This document shows positions 56,153-64,000 of a DNA stretch of 64,000 nucleotides, piece after piece; position 1 is the first letter of the stretch, and every line of letters starts with the position of its first letter. Location: contig CM057233.1 of NCBI GenBank assembly GCA_029891385.1, positions 12,031,460-12,095,459 on the forward strand, written 5' to 3'. This stretch comes from Erythroxylum novogranatense (Eukaryota; Streptophyta; Magnoliopsida; Malpighiales; Erythroxylaceae). The translations under genes and the position numbers were made by a program. Below the pieces are notes generated by a model. The model had not been told where the DNA came from and did no database searches. It worked only from the letters and a program-made list of their open reading frames with translations.

Positions 56153-59009
56153 TGTAACATCTCGTTACCAATATGAAGGGCATATTGGTAATTCGGATGG
56201 ATTAGGATTGGGTGCATGCATAATTTGAATTTGCACATGCATTTTAGCATCTATAAATATCGATACATGCTTCTTATTGCACAAGCATATGAATGTACAT
56301 ACATGTATGACATTTCCCGGCTTGATTGTGTAAATTAGAAAAATTAGGTGATAATGATACATATCATGTTTTGATTATAGAATTGGAGTGAAAAATTGAG
56401 TTCTCGAGGTTTGAAAATTGAAATTGGAGTATAGGGTCAGGTGTTTTCTATTTTTGAGGATTTATAGGAATTTTTCTAAAATTTTTAGAGTTATAAGTCC
56501 GGATCGGAAAAATGACCTAAAGGCCGATTTAATTGGATTTTCAGTTCCGAAATCGACTGACCAATGGCAATGGAGTATTAGAATTTTGATTTTTGAAATT
56601 TGGGTTTAGAGCCATTGGAGATTTGGGAGAAATTAGAATAAGATTTGGGCATGTGGCAAATGAATTGCCAAATGTGCCCTTAGTTTTAAAAGTCCTTGTA
56701 TAAAACCTTAACCTTTTGAATTTTGCTCTAAGACTCTCACTCTCTTTTGAAAGAAAACTTGATTTTCTTCTCCTCCATCGTTGATCTCCACCTTGTTTGT
56801 TTCTCTCCGTTTCTTTCTTGCAAGTTGTTCCTTTCATCATCATCTTTAACCTAGTTGAAGCCTTGAATTGGAAAAGATGAGTTTTGGTGGAAAAATGGGT
56901 GAAACCGTGGGTGTGGTATAAGCTTAAGGGTTGGAGTATTTTGGTGATTTTTGAAAGATTGAAGGCTTGAATCAAGTAAGTTTTTACTTCTTTATGCTTT
57001 AAGTTGTTTGATTTGATCATTGAATTAAGTTATTAATTGTTTAGGAATTTAGAAGTTTTGGATGATGTAGGTTTTGAGAATTTTGTTAATCTTGATTTGG
57101 GTATTTGTAGAATAATTGGTTTTTGATGGCTTTGAGGATAGAAATAAGTTAGATTTAGTGTTTTAAATTGATTGGGAGTGATTTGAATTGAATTGGATGG
57201 ATTAGAAATCAACAGATCTGAGAAATTCTGGGTTTCGAACATGTTTCTGGGTTTGCACGTCGCGACGTGTGATGAACACGCTGCGACGAGCAGATTTCTG
57301 TCGCACGCCGCGACGAGCGAAGACGCACGCCGCGGCGAGCGTTTGTCTTTCGCACGTCGCGACGAGCGAAGACGCACATCGCGACAAGCGTAAGTGGTTA
57401 CACCGTTGGGAGAGCTACGCGTGCGTCGTGGCGAAGGCGAGGTGGTCTCGCCGCGACGAGCGATCATGCGCCGCGACGAGGACCCCAATTGTCCAAAAAA
57501 TTAATGGCTTCCTTCATTGATGATTTTTTAGGTTTTAAATTCCAAATAAGTTTATTATTGATTAATTGTGACTTAGAGATTAAGAATTTTGAAATTATGA
57601 GAATAGAATGTCTAAATTTATTTCGAAGATTCTCGAGATCGGATGGCGATTTATTAGGGAATGTGACTTGTAATTGGAGTATGACTTTAGAGAGTCCAAA
57701 ACTTAGTCAATTGAATTATGGTGTTAGGAATTGCTATGAATTAGAGTGAAAGGGAATTGAATGGGAAAGATTCGGGAATAGGATTGGGCGTGTCATAAAC
57801 ATATATAGTACATAAGTAAATTATTGCACGTGCATTATTAATTATCGTAAATTGTGCAATTAGTAATGTTTGATTATTCTGATTGTTTTAGAGGCGCAAG
57901 TGGAGCGTCGATCTTCCGACGTAGGTGAGACTTCCCGACAGTAGCTCGGAAGTTAGAGGTGAGTAACCTAGTTGGTTTCTCAACCTTGATGTGTTTAATT
58001 TTATGCACTTATGCCATGTGGAGATAAAAGGATGATTCTATGTGTTTGCTTTTGGATTGATTTCGGACCATAGGTGTCCTAAATATTTGGAATGTTATAT
58101 AGAAGTGTTATATGTGCATTAATTGAACTTATTTGATTTAATGCGAAATTGGATATAGGGTGTTAGGTTGTGACACAATTATTGTAAAATTGAGGTATGT
58201 GCATTCATGTATAAAAACATGATCAGATAATGGCAGTTGTGACCGGTGCAGCCACCGTATTTTCAGAGCTTTAAGCTCAACACATCAGGGTCTCGAACCC
58301 AACAAAAATTTTAGAGCCACAGGCTCAACGTATCAGGGCTTCAAGCCCAATGTTATTCAGAGTCACTGGCTAAACGTAAATGAGCTCAGGCACACGGTCA
58401 CAACAACGTAATAAATGGAAAGTGTCACATATGCATTTTACATATGAATGATCAAATGTGAATTGTATGAAAGGCGAAACGCCTTATAAATGCGAAATTT
58501 AATGCATGTGATTTTCTGAAGGTGTTAATATATGATATATTGTGAATTGTCTGTATATGCACGAGTTGGGTAGACCATCAATGATGGTTTCTCGCTGAGT
58601 TCGCAAACTCACCCAACATTGCATCTATTATTCAGGACAGAGATAGTAGATTCCTAGCTCCAGAGTTCGATTGTTCCTGTTGTGTGAGCGTGGCGAGAGA
58701 AGTATGGCACACAGGTCGGTTAGCTGGGATCGATTTTGAGAATGACCTAGTTTAGGTTTTTGTCTCAGTTCCTTTTCGGAAAGTTATGTATAGACTGTGG
58801 AAACTGATAGACTTGTACAGTTTGGTTTTTAAGAAATGAAATGAAAATCTTAAGGTTTTAAAATTTAGTGAATTCAATATTACAGTTTATTATATTGATG
58901 CCATGTGGAATATAGAAATGATCGTTTATAGTGCACCCTCATCATGGGTTATGTATCGGAATGGCCTACGAGCGTCTCGGTGCATACCCTACGGTAAGGG
59001 GGCGCTACA
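56153..59009 (+). repeat. Second LTR of the Tekay-like element
   Basis: Near-copy of 48600-51476 (I estimate roughly 4% difference in the first 370 bp), preceded by a PPT-like TTAGGATGAGAGA (56139-56151). Carries TATA (about 56698-56705), minisatellite (57255-57483), hairpin array (58237-58403) and acceptor-like TTATTCAGG (58628-58636). Confidence 0.93.
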
Positions 59010-59997
59010 TTTAGGTGGTATCAGAGCATGGTTTGACATCTTTTGAGCATAGTATATTTTATTCTTGAATTTAAGTAAGAAAAGCATAAATTGATTGAAA
59101 TTATGGTTTTGTTATAGGTCATCCGTCCTTGGTGATCAGGTAGATCAACCAGCTGACTATGGATCAGTCAGAGCTAGTAGGGAGTCCTCAGTGCCTCTCT
59201 TTGAGGAGCAGCCTCCTAGAGTCCCCGAGAGACGGGAGAGGAGGTATGATCGATTGCGTAAGCAGGGAGCTGTAGACTTTTATGGCAACACAGATCCTGC
59301 TGAGGCTGAGGGATGGCTGGAGAGGACTGAGAGAGTCCTAGACCAGATGGACTGCGACTCTGATAAGAGCTTTGATTATGCGGTTTCTACGCTCTGAGGA
59401 TCTAGCATATCGATGGTGGAAGACCTTTCCGGGGTACCACGGACCTGATTCGTCATGGGAGGATTCTTGAGAGCCTTTCGGGATAATTACATGCCCAAGG
59501 TTTACTTGGAGATGAAGATGCAGGAGTTTCTGGAGTTGAGACAGGGTCAGATGTCAGTGGTCGAGTATGAGGTGCAGTTCAATGAGCTGATGGGGTATGC
59601 TTCTGTTTTGATTGCTACAGAGGCTGATAGGTGCCGGAGATTTGAGGGTGGACTCAATCTGGAGATCCGTACCAGGTTAGCCCGATCGGACATGGGTACC
59701 TTTATTGAAGTGAGAGTCGGTGCGGTCGCGGATTGAGCGACCGAGAGGCAGTCGGTGAGGCCGGTCGAGGATCAGGAGTAAGAGATCTGGTGATAGTCAG
59801 GGCAGCTCTGGTAGGCACTTTATCAGGTGTCAGAGCAGGACCTTCAAGTCTTCAGGAGGATCCAGACAGTCTGGTTTTATTCAGAGGGGGAGATTTGGGC
59901 AGACTAGCAGTGGCAGTGGTAGATGATCAGGTCAGGCACTTCCTGTTTGTGTGCATTGTGACAAGAGGCACAGTGGAGAGTGTTGGCGAGTGACTGG
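59010..59997 (+). pseudogene. Second, truncated Tekay-like gag copy with its PBS
   Basis: After the PBS (59016-59027) the gag restarts: SVRASRESSVPLFEEQPPRV, RLRKQGAVDFYGNTDPAEAE, WLERTERVLDQMDC, then FRDNYMPKVYLEMKMQEFLE (about 59473-59532) and ATEADRCRRFEGGLN. It is the less damaged of the two gag copies at its N-terminus, keeping CAG at 59217-59219 and TGG at about 59456-59458. It is shifted near 59395-59460 and 59735. It ends at the zinc-knuckle region (about 59997) where Athila sequence begins. Confidence 0.88.
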
Positions 59998-60420
59998 AAT
60001 CATAAAATCTACAGGAATAATGAACTTATCTATTTGCATCAGAACGTCTTCCACTATTCCAAACAGTCTTTTGATAGATTGATCATCTAGCTAAATTAAC
60101 ATCGATGTTAGCTTGACCTCACCCAGCCCCAACTTTTTGAATATTGATAAAGGCAGTCTACTAATCATTGGTTGATATTTTATGAATACAGGAATAATGA
60201 ACTTGTCCACTTGCATCAGAACGTCTTCCATTATTCCAAATATTCTTTTAATAGATTGATCAGCCAGCTAAATTAACATCGATGTTGGCTTGACCTCACC
60301 CAGCATAAGATTAATACTTACTCCTAAGTTGCATAAACACTTTATGAATTCAAATGCACCAACGACATAGGGTATTGTGAAACTCCTTGGATCTTTCCAT
60401 TTATATGGCATATGGCTGGT
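59998..60420 (-). pseudogene. Athila-like protease region with an internal duplication
   Basis: Minus strand reads DPRSFTIPYVVGAFEFIKCL, CNLGVSINLML (the D-L-G-A-S-type protease site altered at its first residue), FKKLGLGEVKLTSML, DDQSIKRLFGIVEDVLMQID and KFIIPVDFMI, as in Athila. A segment of about 117 bp occurs twice (60011-60127 and 60188-60304), so GEVK...KFIIPV is repeated. Stops are present. The RT that should follow is deleted. Confidence 0.8.
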
Positions 60421-61189
60421 GACTATGGAACTACAGGTTCTAGTTAAAGCTATCGTCTGGCAACCTTCCTAAGTACGATTCTTTAATAATATGTCCTTTA
60501 AAAATTTAGGCATGTGTTCCAAAGCCTCTACAAATGAGAGATTTATCAGTAACGTCTTTAATCTCTTAACGAATTTTACAAATTATGCATCCATCGTCTT
60601 CTTTTGTAATTGGTGAGGAAAGGAAATCTTTGGTTGATATAGTGGAGGGGTGGCATAAGGAGGGTATTCGCACATATTCACTTATTTATTCTTTTTTTGA
60701 TCTTTCTCAACAGGAGGGAAGGGCTCCTTTATTGTCTTTGTGGGTGGTACAAGTTCCTTCTCACTTCAAAGTGTAATAGCCTTCACTCACTCCTTTGATT
60801 TTGTTCCTGAAGTGCAAGGAATAATTCCCACATTTCGTGTAAAGAAAGTGTTTGACAATTTGTTTACTTGGATCTCTAAATTGTGGATTGAAGAGGCATA
60901 ATTCTTTGTTACCTGTTCGAATATACCTTCCATTTTTTTTTGCATTGTCTAGGGTTCCAAGCTTCTCTAAGATTTTATCTAGTTTGGATTCCATCGAACT
61001 TGGCTTGTCTTGCTGGAAATCTGATGGCCTTTGATGTCTAAACTGTTCCTACGCATTGTTTAATTAAGAGAAGTTTGGGTGATTTTTTCACCTAGGATTT
61101 TATGTGTTAGAGTAGGGATTGTTTCCCCCTCCTTGACTGTATTGAGCTCCCTTGTAGTTTACTTGCTCTGATACATTATCCTTCATCAA
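60421..61189 (-). pseudogene. Athila-like gag C-terminal/linker region
   Basis: Diverged minus-strand sequence between gag and protease. A Glu/Lys-rich stretch MESKLDKILEKLGTLDNAKK (about 60994-60935) is recognisable as linker-type coding sequence, and the rest is broken. Plus-strand frames here have no family features. Confidence 0.5.
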
Positions 61190-61930
61190 GAAGCAATCGA
61201 TTGTATCATGATCCATCTGCCCATAAAGCTCACACTTTAGCTAAACAACTTTTACTGTATTTGAGGATGAAGCCTTCAATTTGTTTAACTCTCGAATTAA
61301 ATTATCAATTTTATCCTGCATTTCTATCATTTGATCAACAGCTATAACTCCATTTTGTTTATAAAGAGTTGTAAGTTGTCTACTCCGCTTATTCAACCTT
61401 AAACAGTTATTACTCACCATTCCTTCTAATAGCACTTCTGCTTCATCTACTATCTTCCTCATAAGTGATCCTCCTGAAGCCACATCAATTGTGCCTCTCA
61501 TATGTGGGGTTACTCCATTAAAGAACGTTTGCAAAAGAAATTTTTTAGGTAGGCTAGTGTGAACATTTTCTTTCTAAGTCTTTGTACTATTCCCACGCTT
61601 CATAAATCGATTCTCCATCACCCTGCTGAAAGTTTATGATCTCCTTAATAATCTTCGTAGTCTTGGTAAAGGGATACTTATCTAAGAAGTGACAAACTGG
61701 TTGGTCTTATGTGATGAAATTGTTTGGGTTGAGGGAATGGTACCAAGATTTTGCTTTATCCTTTAAGATAAAAGGGAAGAGTCTAATTCTTACAACATCT
61801 TTTGATATTTGATGATAATGGAAGGTATCGCAAATTTCAAAAAATTTGACAATATTTGCATTCGTGTCTTCATTCGTTAATCCATAAAATTGTACATTTT
61901 GTTGAAGCATGTTTAGGAGAGCTGGTTTGA
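61190..61930 (-). pseudogene. Athila-like gag
   Basis: Minus strand reads NVQFYGLTNEDTNANIVKFF, FPFILKDKAKSWYHSLNP (61895-61720), then in broken frames a block resembling FQQGDGESIYEAWE (about 61640-61600) and TFFNGVTPHMRGTIDVASGG (61534-61480), all typical of Athila capsid. A knuckle-like CELYGQMDHDTIDC remnant lies at about 61233-61190 with its second Cys changed to Tyr. Many stops. It formed particles in the intact element. Confidence 0.85.
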
Positions 61931-62286
61931 TTTCAAAGGAAGATGCTTACACGGGTGGTCTAGCTATACCTTTATTAGCTGCATTCAAGCCTAGTCTCAT
62001 AAAGTCCATAAAGGTTCTCGGTTGTTGCCCTTAGTTCGCTCCTTGATCCCACTCTTACTGAAACTCCTCGCCCATTATTGCTTTTTTGGTTTCTTCTTCT
62101 TCTTTATATTGATTTCTTCTAATTGAACATTCTAGACTAATGATGTCAAGCTCTACAGTTTCAACTATGCGACTCGAACTCCTTGTAACTCTTGTGTTCA
62201 TGCAAGAGCATGAACACGCGCAGAAAAAATAGAAGGAACAGAAAAAGAAAAAAAAACTTTAAACTAACTAAAACTAATCTTTACCC
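61931..62286 (-). other. Athila 5' leader between PBS and gag
   Basis: AT-rich minus-strand leader with no readable frame. A short A-rich run is at about 62225-62260. I see nothing else. Confidence 0.45.
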
Positions 62287-62304
62287 TCCCCAACAATAAT
62301 GCCA
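62287..62304 (-). other. Primer binding site of the Athila-like element
   Basis: Minus strand TGGCATTATTGTTGGGGA. The Athila PBS, complementary to tRNA-Asp, is TGGCGCCGTTGCCGGGGA. All six differences are C-to-T or G-to-A. It sits 6 bp from the LTR end. Confidence 0.8.
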
Positions 62305-62310
62305 AAAACT

Positions 62311-63817
62311 TGATCATATCATTCGAGTTTTAAAATTTATAAGCCCTCAAATACCACAAGCGTACGTGTCGCAATTGTAGTATAAAAGGTGTCGATCCCA
62401 CGAGGAGAAGGACTAATACATTCATAAAATTTAAGGCTAAAAGGATATTAAACTCAAAATAAACAATGAAACAAAAAGTAATCATAAGAATTGAATTCAA
62501 CCATTTAAATAAGAAATTAAACATAAAAGTCTTAACAATGGAGTAGCAAGCATGCACAATGAAAATCAACCAAGAATTTATCAAGTTATGAAAAAGGAGA
62601 TTTTACTTATCATTAATGCTAACCTAATCAATTATGTGTCAAAGGAGTGTCAATTCTAAACTATCCTAGGGCTGATTAATCTCTCTCGAGTTATAACTAT
62701 TAAACCCTAAATTATAAACCCTAATCAAATTATGAAATTTGCAATCTCTCAATTTACAAATCATCCAAAACCCTAATTAGATCTTAAGCACTTTACTAAA
62801 CTATCAAAACATCACACAAGATCTCTCTCCGCACAATTATCAATATGATTTGTCACGGTTTCTATTAAATCGCCTAATTCTCATTAATCCTATTTAATCA
62901 TTTTTCATTTAGTTCACCCTCTTAGTGTGTTACTGAATTATGCAAGGAAGCAATCAACTCATGACATTCATCTAATAAACACAATCAATTAAATTATCAT
63001 TAAATCAAAATAAAATCCAAAAGAAAAGTTAGAACATCACTAACATTCTACCATCTATCATCATACAATCCATCCCAATTTTATACATGAATAAAATTAA
63101 AATGAAAAGGAAACAGAAACTTAGAATGGACAATCTGGGAAGGCAAGAGTGTCAAGAAACCTCCTGATCCGTGAAGCACATCGAGACTGCTTCTTCTCCC
63201 TCTTCCTTCCTCTTCCTCCCCTCTTTCTCTTCCTCTTCCTTTCTCTTCCTCCTCTCTTTCTCTTCCTCTTTCTCTCCTAGGGTTTCCAAAAGTAGCTGCA
63301 CGAAAAGCTCCTTCTTTCTTCTCTTATTGTTATTTGTCGTATGTTTTGGGTAACCCTAGAACTTTTTCGGGCTCCAAAAGATCCAAAAAGTCCCTAGAAA
63401 CATAAAGTTCATAAGTGTCTGCGCACCTACACGACGTAGGCTACGATTGCGACCCAACAGGCAATGATTGTGGCTCACATATGAGCCTTCAGTCACGATC
63501 ATGGCATGCAGGACATAATCACGGGCCATTCTTGGAGCTTCTATCACGATCGTGACCTGATAAGCTACAGGCTGTTATTTCGGCCAAAATGTCTCTAAAA
63601 CTCCTTCATTCTTTAATGTTGACTCTAAAATACTAACAAAAACATCACGGTACCTCAAAAATATAATATTTAGTCTCAAAAGCTTGTACTAACCCTTAAA
63701 ACAAAAATAATTAACAAATTAACACAATTATAACCTAAACACATACTAATTGATTGAATTGACGACTAAATACATATCAAACTATGCCCTAAAATACGAT
63801 GTAATTTACATTCATCA
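62311..63817 (-). repeat. 5' LTR of the Athila-like element
   Basis: 1,507 bp, plus-strand TGATCATATC to TTCATCA, so TG...CA on both strands. It pairs with 23394-24720. Contains CGTACGTGTCGCAATTGTAG near the PBS end and a C/T-rich microsatellite of TCTTCCTCTTCC type (63190-63280) that makes a Ser/Phe-rich chance frame. Confidence 0.9.
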
Positions 63818-64000
63818 CTATCCAAAAGGACTTCCATTAAATATTGAACCTCATAAATCCTTACCCTACCTCATCTTATTTAGAACCTTCATAGGCAAAC
63901 TAATTTTCTATACATAATTAGTTAAAACTACCTACATATTATCAATTTATATGGGTTTATTAAAATTTGGCCAATTTTGGAAATTAGGTTAATTCATTCA
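63818..64000. other. Flank beyond the Athila 5' LTR
   Basis: AT-rich sequence starting CTATC, the possible target duplication, which cannot be checked because the left end of the element is altered. No gene seen. Confidence 0.4.

Larger units (their letters stand above)
48600..59997 (+). mobile_element. Tekay-like Ty3/gypsy chromovirus, LTR-internal-LTR-truncated gag
   Basis: LTRs at 48600-51476 (2,877 bp) and 56153-59009 (2,857 bp), both TG...CA. The internal region 51477-56152 has gag, protease, RT, RNase H, integrase and a chromodomain. After the second LTR the PBS and a second gag copy start again and stop abruptly at about 59997, where Athila protease sequence begins. No third LTR and no right-hand target duplication. 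The arrangement suggests unequal recombination between copies followed by a deletion that also removed the Athila RT core. Confidence 0.9.
23394..63817 (-). mobile_element. Outer Athila-like Ty3/gypsy retrotransposon, heavily nested
   Basis: 5' LTR at 62311-63817, PBS at 62287-62304, gag about 61190-61910, protease about 60000-60420, RT connection/RNase H at 48241-48599 and 27300-27476, integrase at 26216-27300, PPT at 24721-24740, 3' LTR remnant at 23394-24720. Removing the inserts leaves about 8 kb, short for Athila, because the RT core and much of RNase H are missing and no env-like ORF remains. Continuity is supported by the copia target duplication TTGCT at 27472-27476 and 48241-48245, across which RNase H reads through. 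Confidence 0.88.

Noticed and set aside
63171..63353. Ser/Phe-rich small protein.
   Set aside because: Chance frame in the C/T-rich microsatellite of the Athila LTR, antisense to the element.

Overview
This window is repeat-rich flowering-plant nuclear DNA, eudicot-like by its repeat families; the species cannot be told from it. I find no intact host gene. Almost everything explained is transposable element: Athila- and Tekay-like Ty3/gypsy elements, SIRE-like Ty1/copia elements, a Cassandra solo LTR carrying a 5S rRNA segment, and a decayed Helitron. All coding regions carry stops or frameshifts and are called pseudogenes.

Left part (1-20998): a graveyard of SIRE-like copia pieces (LTR fragments, the end of pol, and two copies of a third, post-pol ORF at 1460-3707 and 4710-5731). 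A minus-strand Helitron core follows: an RPA70-like gene (about 7828-9560) behind a RepHel gene (about 9770-14030). Then come a 109-bp AT run and 6 kb of locally duplicated, LTR-derived modules.

Right part (20999-63817): one old minus-strand Athila-like element (5' LTR 62311-63817, 3' LTR remnant 23394-24720) blown apart by later insertions. A Tekay-type solo LTR (20999-23393, target duplication AGAGG) sits at the edge of its 3' LTR. A Cassandra solo LTR (25418-25677) lies between its integrase and PPT. A full-length SIRE-like copia element (27477-48240, target duplication TTGCT) interrupts RNase H. That copia element was itself hit in gag by an 11.5-kb non-coding element with 4-kb LTRs (29861-41387, target duplication GAAAA). 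A Tekay-like chromovirus (48600-59997) interrupts the RT/RNase H region and has an LTR-internal-LTR-truncated-gag structure. The order of events reads directly from the nesting: Athila first, SIRE and Tekay later, the non-coding element after SIRE.

Best leads: (i) a hairpin array closed by a complementary stem, conserved with compensatory changes among related LTR families and lying between splice-like donor and acceptor signals; (ii) a third ORF after pol in SIRE-like elements, seen in three diverged copies sharing an N-terminal domain and a C-terminal coiled coil; (iii) premature stops that mostly fit methyl-cytosine deamination; (iv) the large non-coding element that shares LTR ends, PBS and PPT style with the Tekay family.
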